A DNA stretch of 51,051 nt, taken from contig NZ_QUHC01000018.1 in assembly GCF_003479425.1 (NCBI RefSeq), forward strand, positions 1 through 51,051, read 5' to 3'. Position 1 is the first letter of the stretch, and each line of letters starts with the position of its first letter. The notes under the pieces were generated by a model. It was not told the DNA's origin. It was given only the letters and a program-made list of their open reading frames with translations, and did no database searches. Origin of the DNA: Odoribacter sp. AF15-53. Its GTDB lineage: Bacteria; Bacteroidota; Bacteroidia; Bacteroidales; Marinifilaceae. Of the stretch, positions 19,101-26,408 are shown piece after piece. The translations under genes were made by a program, and so were the position numbers.

Positions 19101-19413
19101 TTGCGAGGCGAATTACTCGAATGCTCACGGGACGCCTTGGGTGTACCAGCATCAAGGAATCGGCAAAGTGGTTGGTATGCCCGTACCGGGAACTATGACT
19201 AGCGTGTCGTGGGAAACTTTGCAAGACCCGACGTTATATTTCGGAATACCCATTGTCGGTTACCGTTTACCGGACGGTAGCTATCTGGAAAATAAACAAT
19301 TGGAACCGGACGTGAAGATTGCCAATTCCCCGGAGAAGATTATCAGGGGAGAAGACGAGCAGTTGGAGATGGCGGTGAAGGAGTTGTTGAAAGAGATTGA
19401 TTCCAAGAAATAA
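16162..19413 (+). CDS. Exported tricorn-type S41 protease
   Basis: A 1083-residue exported peptidase. A signal peptide (about 1-19) is followed by two beta-propeller regions with repeated PD40 motifs (PKISPDGKQIVFSYKGDIY, HPVWSPDGKQIAFTSDRNG, and others to about 560). A Lys/Glu-rich linker lies near 575-600, then a helical domain with the catalytic pair Ser769-His770 (in ELNVSHTGSG), a PDZ domain (about 795-870), and an S41 protease domain with NGGG and a candidate nucleophile Ser986 in ANYSNAHG. Tricorn cores degrade peptides. The signal peptide points to the periplasm, unlike the cytosolic archaeal enzyme. Confidence 0.9.
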   Translation: MNKFVLTITFLFVALLVQAGPLWMRYPKISPDGKQIVFSYKGDIYVVPTEGGTARQLTTHPAYESHPVWSPDGKQIAFTSDRNGNFDIFVMSSRGGEARRVTTNSAREIPYTFTPDGKEIIYGAQMGDPAQSALFPAGSLTELYAVSVNGGRARQILATPAEEICFFKSGDAFLYQDKKGGENEWRKHHTSSITRDIWRYDVKSGKHTRLIDRAGEDRQPVLSPDEQQVYFLSERDGSFNVYSFPLNNPAAVKKETTFKTHPVRFLSIAGDGRLCFGYDGEIYVKDVNGSPKKVNIDIIGDDAKDNLASLRFTSGATSATVSPDGKQVALIIRGDIFVTSSDYTTTKQVTTTPEREKWLSFAPDNRTIAYASEREGNWNIYTAKIAREEEVNFPNATLIDEKALFPASAKERFAPQFSPDGKELAFIEDRTKLMVIDLKTKKVRQVADDKYQYRTGDGFTYSWSPDGKWFVVEIIGNRHDPYSDIAIVRADGSGEVVNLTNSGYFDSNPRWVLDGNAILFSSERFGMRNHASWGSLRDVMIVFMNQDAYDKFRLNKEDYELLKEEDKRMAAVKSKEQKGEQKDKKDEAKSTGKEKKDIVIELKGIEDRVMRLTPNSSELGDAILNKNGDKLYYMASFEGGMDLWVSDLRSRSTRVMHKLNSGWASLEMDKDGKELFLLGGRSMQKINLGSEKRSPINYTAEMKLDLAAERAYMFDRVRRQEEKRFYEKNMHGVDWAKMTKAYEKFLPYINNNYDFSELLSELLGELNVSHTGSGYRPSSKGEATAELGVLLNLDYGKDGLLVDEVLEKGPFDNSRSKLKAGMIIEKIDGQTVKAGMDYYPLLSGKAGKRVLFSIYDPATKTRWDEVVEPISKGNQRELLYNRWVKQRAADVDRLSGGRLGYVHISSMDDPSFRSVYSDILGKYNDREGIVIDTRFNGGGRLHEDIEILFSGKKYFTQVIRGRESCDMPSRRWNKPSIMLTCEANYSNAHGTPWVYQHQGIGKVVGMPVPGTMTSVSWETLQDPTLYFGIPIVGYRLPDGSYLENKQLEPDVKIANSPEKIIRGEDEQLEMAVKELLKEIDSKK

Positions 19414-19421
19414 AAAAGGAA

Positions 19422-19464
19422 AAGCGGCAGGCAAAAAGGGATGAAAGCCTGCCGCTTCGTTTTT
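19422..19464. terminator. Bidirectional terminator
   Basis: An 11-bp perfect GC-rich stem (aagcggcaggc/gcctgccgctt) is preceded by an A-run and followed by a T-run. It sits between the converging tricorn and PspC genes and can serve both. Confidence 0.85.
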
Positions 19465-19492
19465 ATATGAGGGATGGTTAACATGCTTCTTT

Positions 19493-20956
19493 TTACTGGA
19501 GAGGTTTAATTTTCCCCTCTTGCATGATGAATAATGATTTATGGTTGTTCAGTTCAAAATATAGAGGATAATTTGAGTGTTTATGCTTGCTTAAATGGTC
19601 TGCAGCCTCCGGGGTGAAACGAATTTTTGAATCCTCGGGTAAGTAGACAATGATCTCTACCTCTTGTGCTCTCCATTTGCTGTTTAGCTGGGCGTAATTG
19701 TCAAAGCGTAGGGTGTCTTTGGCATATTTGTAGTCGAAAGTAATATTTTCTTTCTTGGGTTTGTTCTCGTGGGTTGAATAACGAACGACTATGTACGCCG
19801 TGTTGTTGTAAGAAGGACGAATTGCAAAATAGGGCGAGAATAAATTACCCTCTTGAAGTTGCAATACTCCCCTGTCTTGATAGAAATTCTGGGGTACGGT
19901 GTGTCGTTTATTTACTTGAATCGTGAGCATTTTGCCTTTGTCTAGTTGGATGGTTTCTTCATAGCTATTGGTGCGAGGTGTCCATGTCGTTCCTTCGCTG
20001 ATGGCCACGATAATAAGCAAGGTTAGACTGACAAGCCACAGACCGAGGGCAGAAAGGGCGATCGCCTTGTTGTTGCTCTTGAAAGTAAACAACAATTTGA
20101 TCGCCATAAAAATGATCATGATTATAGGAATTCCAAAAAGGAAAAGTATACCGATTTTGCTCAATATAAGATTGCTCGGAGAGAGAGCATGAGTTATCTC
20201 CATATAGCTTTCTCCCCACGGGAACCAATGAGGTAGAAACAGGGCGGAGAGCAACGAAAACAGGAAGAATATCCCCCCGAAAAAGAGGCCTAGCCCGATG
20301 ATGATCGTCAGTATTTTCCCGATGACGAGCAAAACGTTCGAGAACCATTTACCGATACGATTGGCGAATTGAATTCCTTTACTATTTTTGATGTCTTGAT
20401 ATTCTCCTTTGATTGAGCGTTCTATGTTGGAGACATTTATGTTTTCTCCTTTCATTTCCAGTTTTTGTTTGGCTGTTTTTGCCTTGGGTACGGCAATCCA
20501 TAAGATGATGTACACGATCAAGAAGATCCCGTAATAGAGAGTCATGATAATAAAACATATCCGAAGTAACAAGGGTGATATGCCCCAGTAAGCAGCTATT
20601 CCCCCGGCAACACCCCCGAATACACGATTGTCTGGAGCCCGGTATAGTTTTTTGACTTGCTTTTTCGTGTTGCGTGGCGTGTCGTTGTCATCGTCAATGA
20701 TATCATCGGGAGTCCCCATGGTGGAAATTGCTTGTGCCACGTCATTGCTGGTGACAACTTCCCGGTACTCGTTTTTCATGTACTCGGAAAAAAGCTCCCC
20801 GATCCGGTTCTCGATGTCATCCATGATTTCTGGACCATCGTCCTCTTTAGAGTAGTAAGTCTTGAGTGCGTTGAGGTACTCCTGTAATTTGTCGAGAGCA
20901 TCGTCATCTATGTGGAAAATCTTACCGCTTAGGTTGATTGTATAGGTCTTTTTCAT
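19493..20956 (-). CDS. PspC-domain membrane protein (paralogue 2)
   Basis: A 487-residue protein. The N-terminus (about 1-80) is a soluble region starting TYTINLSGKIFHIDDDALDKL, with IENRIGELF and ISTMG motifs. A PspC domain follows (about 105-165; KKLYRAPDNRVFGGVAGGIAAYWG, with two membrane helices), then further helices and a C-terminal periplasmic beta-rich part. PspC domains belong to envelope-stress membrane sensors, but no PspA is nearby. It shares its architecture with the adjacent upstream gene (6 bp away), so the pair arose by duplication, this copy having the longer C-terminus. The operon is headed by a PadR regulator. Confidence 0.85.
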   Translation of the reverse strand: MKKTYTINLSGKIFHIDDDALDKLQEYLNALKTYYSKEDDGPEIMDDIENRIGELFSEYMKNEYREVVTSNDVAQAISTMGTPDDIIDDDNDTPRNTKKQVKKLYRAPDNRVFGGVAGGIAAYWGISPLLLRICFIIMTLYYGIFLIVYIILWIAVPKAKTAKQKLEMKGENINVSNIERSIKGEYQDIKNSKGIQFANRIGKWFSNVLLVIGKILTIIIGLGLFFGGIFFLFSLLSALFLPHWFPWGESYMEITHALSPSNLILSKIGILFLFGIPIIMIIFMAIKLLFTFKSNNKAIALSALGLWLVSLTLLIIVAISEGTTWTPRTNSYEETIQLDKGKMLTIQVNKRHTVPQNFYQDRGVLQLQEGNLFSPYFAIRPSYNNTAYIVVRYSTHENKPKKENITFDYKYAKDTLRFDNYAQLNSKWRAQEVEIIVYLPEDSKIRFTPEAADHLSKHKHSNYPLYFELNNHKSLFIMQEGKIKPLQ

Positions 20957-20962
20957 GGTTGT

Positions 20963-22045
20963 TTAAGCGAAATGTTGATTATACGAGTTAATATATAAGG
21001 AACCTTCGGGTATTTCCGCTGAAATACTAGGCTCGAATAGCTGTTCATGATGGTTTTCTCCCCTGAAGCGATCCCCGTATCTCACGGTCAGATAGCCGGT
21101 TGCCAACAGGGCAATGAGCCACAGGACTAGCGTGTAGATGATTACTTTTTTGTTGTTGCTCTTGAATGGTACGAATACTTGGATTAGGAGATAGAACAAC
21201 AAGAATATCGGGATAACGATGAGCGCGCCGTTGACTAGTTTGAACGCGAATAGCGCGCCGGGTATATCCGTGTAAACCGTCGAGTGGAAAGCATAGAACG
21301 GGTTGAAACCGGGTATTATAAAGTGTTTTACAGTGTTTACCGGAAAGCTGATCAAACCTGCTAACGGTTTGAAGAAGATGGCGAAACATATTGCGATCCC
21401 GATAATCAGCAGGACATCCCGCGTGTTGTGATTACGTTGTTGTAAGTGTTTGTCCTTGATATCCTGGTATGCTGTCCGGATGGAATCTTCAATGTTGGAT
21501 ACATTGACGTATTTCCCTCTCATCTGTAATCTTTGGCGAGGGGTAATGGCTTTTGGGAGTAGTATCCACATGAAAATATAGATGATAAAGAATACTCCAT
21601 AAGCAAGCATCAATACCAAAAAACATACCCGCGTGAGCGTGACGGGTATCCCGAGATAAGCGGCCATGCCAGACGCGACACCGCCTAAAATCCGGTCATT
21701 CGGGTCCCGAAATAATTTCTTGGGTTGGGAGGTATTCGTGCTTGTTGCCTGTCCCTGCACGGGTTCTTGCGTGTTTTCTTCTTCGAAAATATCTTCCGGT
21801 TTGCCCATGATCGAGATTGCCTGTTCCACGTCGACCGCGGTCACGGCTTCCCGCTTATCCTGTTTTTGGTATTCCATGAATAACTCGGCCAACCGACTTT
21901 CGATGTCGTACATGATTTCATCGCCGTCTTCACCTTTGGCGTAATGTGCTTTAAGCGTGTTTATATATTTCTGTAATATATCCAAAGCGTCATCGTCAAT
22001 GTTGAAGACTTTTCCACCCAGGTTAATAGTAAATGTTTTATTCAT
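20963..22045 (-). CDS. PspC-domain membrane protein (paralogue 1)
   Basis: A 360-residue paralogue of the next gene with the same N-terminal module (TFTINLGGKVFNIDDDALDIL, then IESRLAELF and ISIMGKPEDIF). A PspC domain (about 110-170; KLFRDPNDRILGGVASGMAAYLG) is followed by an EDSIRTAYQDIKD segment and several membrane helices. It lacks the long C-terminal domain of its paralogue. Its partner in function is unknown; a role in sensing or buffering membrane stress is inferred from the domain name. It starts 12 bp after the PadR gene and is most likely under that repressor's control. Confidence 0.85.
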   Translation of the reverse strand: MNKTFTINLGGKVFNIDDDALDILQKYINTLKAHYAKGEDGDEIMYDIESRLAELFMEYQKQDKREAVTAVDVEQAISIMGKPEDIFEEENTQEPVQGQATSTNTSQPKKLFRDPNDRILGGVASGMAAYLGIPVTLTRVCFLVLMLAYGVFFIIYIFMWILLPKAITPRQRLQMRGKYVNVSNIEDSIRTAYQDIKDKHLQQRNHNTRDVLLIIGIAICFAIFFKPLAGLISFPVNTVKHFIIPGFNPFYAFHSTVYTDIPGALFAFKLVNGALIVIPIFLLFYLLIQVFVPFKSNNKKVIIYTLVLWLIALLATGYLTVRYGDRFRGENHHEQLFEPSISAEIPEGSLYINSYNQHFA

Positions 22046-22057
22046 AAACGTGGAATA

Positions 22058-22393
22058 TTAGCTGTTATGGTTTTCTTTGATACTATTCACGGCAGAGGTC
22101 AGTTCTTCCCAGGAATTTTCCAATTCTTTGAGGAATGCCCGCCCTTGTTCCGTGATACTGTAATATTTGCGGGGAGGTCCTTGCAGGGATTCTTCCCAGC
22201 GATATGAGAGTAGCCCCGTGTTTTTCAGCCGGGTCAACAGGGGATAAATCGTGCCTTCGACAACGATCATTCGGGAGGACTTTAGTTTGCTGATGATATC
22301 CGGGACATAGGCATCCTTTTGCGCGATAATCAGCAAAATACAGTATTCCAGAATCCCTTTCCTCATCTGAGCTTGTGTGTTCTCGATATTCAT
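22058..22393 (-). CDS. PadR-family transcriptional regulator
   Basis: A 111-residue winged-helix regulator: KGILEYCILLIIAQKDAYVPDI, then VVEGTIYPLLTRLKNTGLLSYRWEES and RKYYSITEQGRAFLKEL are the typical PadR helices and wing. PadR proteins are usually ligand-responsive repressors of adjacent membrane or efflux genes. It heads the operon with the two PspC genes, an arrangement common in Bacteroidetes. The start chosen (MNIENTQ) follows a promoter by about 20 bases; an upstream in-frame ATG would fall on the promoter. Two palindromes overlap that promoter. Confidence 0.88.
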   Translation of the reverse strand: MNIENTQAQMRKGILEYCILLIIAQKDAYVPDIISKLKSSRMIVVEGTIYPLLTRLKNTGLLSYRWEESLQGPPRKYYSITEQGRAFLKELENSWEELTSAVNSIKENHNS

Positions 22394-22419
22394 ACCTTGA
22401 TTCTTTTTATATTGCATGG

Positions 22420-22452
22420 CAAAGATATGAATAAAAAATAGTATTATGCAAT
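22420..22452 (-). promoter_or_regulatory. Promoter of the PadR-PspC operon
   Basis: On the minus strand ATTG (22449-22452), 21 bp, TATCTTTG (22420-22427). The -7 element is a full TAnnTTTG match. The -33 element lies inside a palindrome, so a repressor bound there would block RNA polymerase. Confidence 0.65.
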
Positions 22453-22464
22453 ACATAGTACTAT
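22441..22464. promoter_or_regulatory. Paired palindromes, candidate PadR operator
   Basis: Two adjoining dyads: GTATT-atgc-AATAC (22441-22454) and the perfect 10-bp palindrome ATAGTACTAT (22455-22464). The first overlaps the -33 element of the padR promoter. PadR proteins commonly autoregulate through such sites, so the assignment to this PadR is inference from position. Confidence 0.5.
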
Positions 22465-22515
22465 AAAATAATAATTCTTATCCTTTTTGTCATAAATGGG
22501 AGGAAGATCAATCCG

Positions 22516-22546
22516 GGAAGACGTTTCTTTTTTGGAAAACGTTTCC
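22516..22546. repeat. Two 13-bp direct repeats upstream of gpmI
   Basis: GGAAGACGTTTCT (22516-22528) and GGAAAACGTTTCC (22534-22546) match at 11 of 13 positions, with an 18-bp period. The second copy is itself a near-palindrome (GGAAA-acg-TTTCC). They look like a regulator binding pair in the padR-gpmI divergent region; the regulator is unknown. Confidence 0.5.
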
Positions 22547-22591
22547 GTTGATTTTCCTTGATTGTAAGGTGTTAAACTGGATATTAAAGAT

Positions 22592-22599
22592 TAACTTTG
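22592..22599 (+). promoter_or_regulatory. Candidate -7 element of gpmI
   Basis: TAACTTTG matches the TAnnTTTG consensus and lies 43 bp before the gpmI start. No clear TTTG is seen at the expected upstream distance, so the promoter may need an activator or be weak. Confidence 0.45.
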
Positions 22600-22642
22600 C
22601 TGTCGGTTTAAGAAAGAGTAAATAACAATAAATAAAATAGAT

Positions 22643-24163
22643 ATGAAAAGAGTATTATTGATGATACTGGATGGTTGGGGTGTTGGAAAGCACGACCATT
22701 CGGACGCTATCGGGAGTACGCCTACTCCCTGTATCACGGAATTGGCCAGTCGTAACCCGCGGGCTTTGCTTTACACGAGCGGGGAGAACGTGGGGTTGCC
22801 TGACGGGCAGATGGGGAATTCGGAAGTTGGACACTTGAATATCGGGGCCGGGCGAGTAGTTTATCAGGATTTGGTAAAGATCAACCGGGCTTGCCGGGAT
22901 CATTCGATCGCCCAGAACCCGGAGATTGTGAAAGCATTCAATTACGCCAAGGAGAACGGGAAGCAGGTGCATTTTATGGGTTTGGTTTCCAACGGAGGGG
23001 TACACAGTTCGCTGGATCACGTGTTTGCCCTCTGTGACTTGTCCAAGGAGTTCGGGGTTGAGAAAACTTTCGTGCATTGTTTTATGGACGGGCGTGACAC
23101 GGACCCCAAGAGCGGGAAAGGTTTTATCGAGGAGTTGGAGAACCATATGCGGCAATCCTCGGGTAAAATTGCTTCCGTGATCGGGCGTTATTATGCCATG
23201 GATCGGGATTCCCGTTGGGAGCGAATCAAGGAGGCTTATGATTTGTTGGTAAAAGGAACGGGTACACCCGTGACGAGTGCCGCGGCAGGAGTGCAAGCTT
23301 CGTATGATGCCGGGGTGACCGACGAGTTTATCAAGCCGATCGTTTGTGTCGATGAGGCTGGGAAACCTGTGGGAACGATTCAACCGGGTGACATGGTGAT
23401 TTTCTTTAACTTCCGTAATGACCGGGCCAAAGAGTTGACAATCGTGTTGACTCAGGAGGACAAACCGGAGTTTGGGATGAAAACCATGCCGTTGTATTAT
23501 TGCACGATGACTCCCTATGATGCCAAGTTCAAGGGACTGCATATTTTGTTTGATAAAGAGAATGTGGTGAACACGATCGGGGAATATATTTCCAGTCAGG
23601 GGTTGAAACAGTTGCGTATTGCCGAGACCGAGAAATATGCTCACGTGACCTTCTTCTTGAATGGCGGGCGAGAGGAGCCTTTCGAGGGAGAGAGCCGTAT
23701 CCTGGTTCCTTCGCCGAAAGTGGCTACCTATGATTTACAGCCGGAAATGTCCGCTCCGATCGTGACGGAAAAGATCGTGGAGCAGTTGAACCAGAAAAGC
23801 GTGGATTTTATTTGTTTGAATTATGCGAACGGGGATATGGTGGGACATACCGGGGTATACGAGGCGATTCAGAAAGCCGTGGCAACCGTGGATGAGTGTG
23901 TTGGGAAGACGGTAGCTGCCGCTCGGGCGAACGGCTATGACGTGTTGATCATTGCCGACCACGGGAATGCCGATAATGCCGTGAACGAGGACGGTACCCC
24001 GAATACGGCCCATTCGCTGAACCCGGTTCCCTGTATCTGGGTGACCGATTCAAAGTGCGATCACTTGCGTGATGGGGTGCTGGCCGACGTGGCCCCCACG
24101 GTACTGGCGATTATGGGACTTCCGCAACCCAAGGAAATGACCGGGAAATCGTTGTTGGTTTGA
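22643..24163 (+). CDS. gpmI: 2,3-bisphosphoglycerate-independent phosphoglycerate mutase
   Basis: GpmI interconverts 3- and 2-phosphoglycerate in glycolysis and gluconeogenesis without a bisphosphoglycerate cofactor, using two Mn ions. The 506-residue protein has the alkaline-phosphatase-superfamily features: LDGWG with Asp10 at the N-terminus, the phosphoserine motif [17 protein letters not shown] with Ser60, the [11 protein letters not shown] motif, and C-terminal metal ligands in [12 protein letters not shown] and IADHGNAD. Length is normal. It is a single-gene unit with its own terminator. Confidence 0.97.
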   Translation: MKRVLLMILDGWGVGKHDHSDAIGSTPTPCITELASRNPRALLYTSGENVGLPDGQMGNSEVGHLNIGAGRVVYQDLVKINRACRDHSIAQNPEIVKAFNYAKENGKQVHFMGLVSNGGVHSSLDHVFALCDLSKEFGVEKTFVHCFMDGRDTDPKSGKGFIEELENHMRQSSGKIASVIGRYYAMDRDSRWERIKEAYDLLVKGTGTPVTSAAAGVQASYDAGVTDEFIKPIVCVDEAGKPVGTIQPGDMVIFFNFRNDRAKELTIVLTQEDKPEFGMKTMPLYYCTMTPYDAKFKGLHILFDKENVVNTIGEYISSQGLKQLRIAETEKYAHVTFFLNGGREEPFEGESRILVPSPKVATYDLQPEMSAPIVTEKIVEQLNQKSVDFICLNYANGDMVGHTGVYEAIQKAVATVDECVGKTVAAARANGYDVLIIADHGNADNAVNEDGTPNTAHSLNPVPCIWVTDSKCDHLRDGVLADVAPTVLAIMGLPQPKEMTGKSLLV

Positions 24164-24176
24164 AGTGAATTATATA

Positions 24177-24215
24177 AAAAAGTCCCTGAAAGAGTTTCAA
24201 TTTCAGGGACTTTTT
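24177..24215. terminator. Bidirectional terminator after gpmI
   Basis: A 15-bp stem (aaaaagtccctgaaa/tttcagggacttttt) with a 9-base loop, T-rich on both strands, between gpmI and the converging Rpn-family gene. Confidence 0.85.
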
Positions 24216-24229
24216 ATTTACGCGCCTCG

Positions 24230-25174
24230 TTATTTTAATCTTTCTATTTCATTAATTGTGAGTCCCGTGCATTGAGAGATGATATCTAACGCAATGCCTT
24301 TTGCTATCATGTTGCGGGCTGTGATAATGATTCCTTCAGTTCGTCCTTCAGTTCGTCCTTCAGCTAATCCTTCGGCTTTCCCTTCTTTTCTTCCCTCTTC
24401 TCTCCCTTCTTCTCTCCCTTCCTCTTTTCCTTCATCCCAGCCCTCTCCGTGTGCGGTTGTTAAAACATCCCATTGAATTCGTAAATTCTCGATATGACGA
24501 TTGTAAGCTGCTCGTTCCGAGTCGGTCATATCCGCTACTCGCAACCGTTCTCGTGCGGCCTGAAGTCCTTGCACTTGTGTGCTTTCGTCAATGACTCCTG
24601 ATTTTAGGAAGCGTACCCATTCGTCCAGGGGAGTGACGGCGTGATCGTTAAATTCATTTACCCGGAGTACGAAATATTCGGGGAAGATATCCCCGGCGTT
24701 TTCTCGCACGAAAGTGTTCCGTTGTTTCACGGAAAGGCGTAACGTGTCGCCCGTGTGTAATCCCTTGAAATCGGTTATCCCGCGGTAAACGTAGTCAGTC
24801 CCTTGCCCGAGGTCGAAGTAAACGATGTTTATCGAATAGATTTTCCGGATTTCCGAGTACTGGTCGCCCTCGTAAATATAATCCGTGATCGCTTTTGACA
24901 CTCCGTACAGCATGCGTTGGAAATAATAGAGTTCCCTGGTATTTTGTACTTCGATGATGATTAATTCTTTATTCTCGTTCTCGGCTAACACGTCTACTCG
25001 GTTGTATTTATCATCGTCACATTCTTTATTGCCCTCGCTTTCCAAGATCTTGTGAATTTTGATCTTGTTTTCCAAAAGTACGCTTAGGAATCCTTCCAGC
25101 ACGACAAAGTTCGCCTTGTTGCGCAAAAGCCTTTTCATGGCCCAGTCGAAACGGATTAAATTGTGTATGGGCAT
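24230..25174 (-). CDS. Rpn/PD-(D/E)XK nuclease family protein (putative transposase type)
   Basis: A 314-residue protein of the family labelled PD-(D/E)XK nuclease family transposase or Rpn. The nuclease core is visible as RVDVLAENENKELIIIEVQ, giving Asp61 and Glu75-x-Gln77, with the QNTRELYYFQRMLYGVSKA segment following. The C-terminal quarter has about eight EGxx units of 4 residues, rich in EGR and EGK, before a closing helix. Related Rpn proteins promote recombination and DNA breakage in E. coli. Despite the name, no terminal repeats or target duplication are seen around it. Confidence 0.85.
   Translation of the reverse strand: MPIHNLIRFDWAMKRLLRNKANFVVLEGFLSVLLENKIKIHKILESEGNKECDDDKYNRVDVLAENENKELIIIEVQNTRELYYFQRMLYGVSKAITDYIYEGDQYSEIRKIYSINIVYFDLGQGTDYVYRGITDFKGLHTGDTLRLSVKQRNTFVRENAGDIFPEYFVLRVNEFNDHAVTPLDEWVRFLKSGVIDESTQVQGLQAARERLRVADMTDSERAAYNRHIENLRIQWDVLTTAHGEGWDEGKEEGREEGREEGRKEGKAEGLAEGRTEGRTEGIIITARNMIAKGIALDIISQCTGLTINEIERLK
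24331..24446. repeat. 12-bp repeat tract inside the Rpn-family gene
   Basis: The + strand shows degenerate 12-bp units built on tcgtccttcagt and ccttcttctctc, encoding the EGxx repeats on the minus strand. Neighbouring copies are nearly identical, so in-frame gain or loss of units is likely. Confidence 0.7.
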
Positions 25175-25198
25175 ATGGATCGTTTTTATTTGTTATTA

Positions 25199-25206
25199 CA
25201 AATATA
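25199..25206 (-). promoter_or_regulatory. Candidate -7 element of the Rpn-family gene
   Basis: TATATTTG on the minus strand, 24 bp before the start codon, matches TAnnTTTG. No TTTG is seen 19-21 bp upstream. Confidence 0.45.
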
Positions 25207-25545
25207 CGAATTTATCTGATAATTAGTGTGTCGTGCAGGAGGATAATTTCAATGTATGGGAATCTTTAGCCTGTATGGTAAAGGGAGCGTGCCGGTGGCT
25301 ATTCTCTTCGTTGTTTCGCTAGTGTCTCTTGTGTATATTGATTAGATGTCGGGGAAAGATCAACTATAAATGGTCTGTTTGTTCAATCAACTTTCAGTTA
25401 ACTTTCAGTCAACTTTCAATTAACTTACAAGTGAGACACGGGAGGGACCGTTCAGGGACACCGGCGAGGTACTCTTTGAGGATATAACCTGTACATGGGC
25501 GTGCGGTAAGACAATTAAATTGCTCGTTTCTCTCGTTTTTTATTG
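25207..25545. other. Intergenic region with an 11-bp tandem repeat
   Basis: No gene is seen in the 422-bp gap between the Rpn-family gene and DUF3109. Its notable content is the tandem repeat at 25387-25430, the AT-rich tract before DUF3109 and one promoter element at each end. Confidence 0.5.
25387..25430. repeat. Four 11-bp tandem repeats
   Basis: Successive units are tcaactttcag, ttaactttcag, tcaactttcaa and ttaacttacaa. Units alternate tca/tta at their start and are otherwise nearly identical. An 11-bp period places every copy on nearly the same helix face. Confidence 0.85.
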
Positions 25546-25553
25546 TAACTTTG
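25546..25553 (+). promoter_or_regulatory. Candidate -7 element of DUF3109
   Basis: TAACTTTG matches TAnnTTTG, 43 bp before the DUF3109 start. The -33 region is not clear. Confidence 0.45.
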
Positions 25554-25596
25554 AAAAATCATTTTCAATTTTGCATTTTCAATTTTCAATTAAAGC

Positions 25597-26184
25597 ATGA
25601 TACAGATAGGGGATACGATTATAAGCCTGGATATATTCGAGAAGAAATTTTGTTGTGATCTGGCGGTATGTAAGGGGGTATGTTGCGTGGAGGGGGATTC
25701 CGGGGCTCCCTTGGAAGAGGGGGAGACGGAACAGATTCGGGATAATTATGAGAAGATCAAGACTTACATGAAGCCCGAGGGAATTGCCGCGGTGGAAGAA
25801 CAAGGGTTTTCCACGATTGATATCGAGGGCGATACGGTGACGCCTTTGATCGGGGGACGGGAATGTGCTTATATCATCGAGGAGAACGGTTGCTCGTGGT
25901 GTGCCATCGAGAACGCGTGGAGCAAGGGAGAAAGTTCTTTCCGGAAACCGATATCCTGTCATTTGTATCCCATCCGGGTGAAACAATACCAGAACTACGA
26001 GGCGATGAACTATGACCAGTGGACGATTTGCGCCAGTGCCCGCTTGATGGGTGAACGAGAGGGGATTCCGGTGTACGTGTTTTTGAAAGACGCCCTGATC
26101 CGAAAATACGGGGAGGAGTGGTATGAACAGCTATGTTACGCCGCGCAAGAGATTGTATCCGGAAAAATTAGATTTAGGCCTTAA
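25597..26184 (+). CDS. DUF3109 cysteine-cluster protein
   Basis: A 195-residue cytoplasmic protein of the DUF3109 family. The N-terminal block KKFCCDLAVCKGVCCVEGDSGAPL carries Cys19, Cys20, Cys25, Cys29 and Cys30. More cysteines lie at CAYI, CSWCAIE, SCHLYPI and TICASA, a pattern resembling the YkgJ-type zinc or iron-sulfur binding proteins. The metal and the function are unknown. A heptamer-rich AT tract precedes the ATG. The gene stands alone, followed by tRNA-His on the same strand from its own promoter. Confidence 0.88.
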   Translation: MIQIGDTIISLDIFEKKFCCDLAVCKGVCCVEGDSGAPLEEGETEQIRDNYEKIKTYMKPEGIAAVEEQGFSTIDIEGDTVTPLIGGRECAYIIEENGCSWCAIENAWSKGESSFRKPISCHLYPIRVKQYQNYEAMNYDQWTICASARLMGEREGIPVYVFLKDALIRKYGEEWYEQLCYAAQEIVSGKIRFRP

Positions 26185-26201
26185 AATTTTTGAAACTTTT
26201 C

Positions 26202-26232
26202 TTTGCGGGAAACGAAAGTTATTCTATCTTTG
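26202..26232 (+). promoter_or_regulatory. Promoter of tRNA-His
   Basis: TTTG (26202-26205), exactly 19 bp, TATCTTTG (26225-26232). This is a full consensus match, starting transcription about 10 bases before the tRNA. Confidence 0.8.
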
Positions 26233-26249
26233 CAGCGCAAAAGCAAAAT

Positions 26250-26324
26250 GGTGGATGTAGCTCAGTCGGTTAGAGCGTCGGATTGTGGTTCCGAAGGTCG
26301 TCGGTTCGAGACCGATCTTCCACC
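26250..26324 (+). tRNA. tRNA-His (anticodon GUG)
   Basis: The sequence folds as a tRNA. The anticodon loop TTGTGGT is closed by tcgga/tccga, giving anticodon GUG. The T arm is gtcgg-ttcgaga-ccgat. The histidine identity G(-1) is encoded at 26250 opposite discriminator C at 26324. The acceptor stem GTGGATG/CTTCCAC has a T-T mismatch at the sixth pair. CCA is not encoded. Confidence 0.95.
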
Positions 26325-26330
26325 CGCTAA

Positions 26331-26364
26331 AACGGAGAATTGAATTTCAGTTCTCCGTTTTTTA
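26331..26364 (+). terminator. Terminator of tRNA-His
   Basis: An 8-bp stem (acggagaa/ttctccgt) is followed by a T-run seven bases after the tRNA. The A-rich left flank could also stop the converging LytTR operon. Confidence 0.8.
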
Positions 26365-26408
26365 TTTTAATATTTTGTGCCGGGAGAGTTACGAGACAGG
26401 AGGTTGTT

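Noticed and set aside
24230..25174. Complete insertion sequence carrying the transposase-like gene
   Set aside because: No terminal inverted repeats or target-site duplication are seen; the flanks are an ordinary terminator and promoter element, and the family name reflects distant homology.
25387..25430. CRISPR array
   Set aside because: Units are 11 bp with no spacers between them and no cas genes are nearby.
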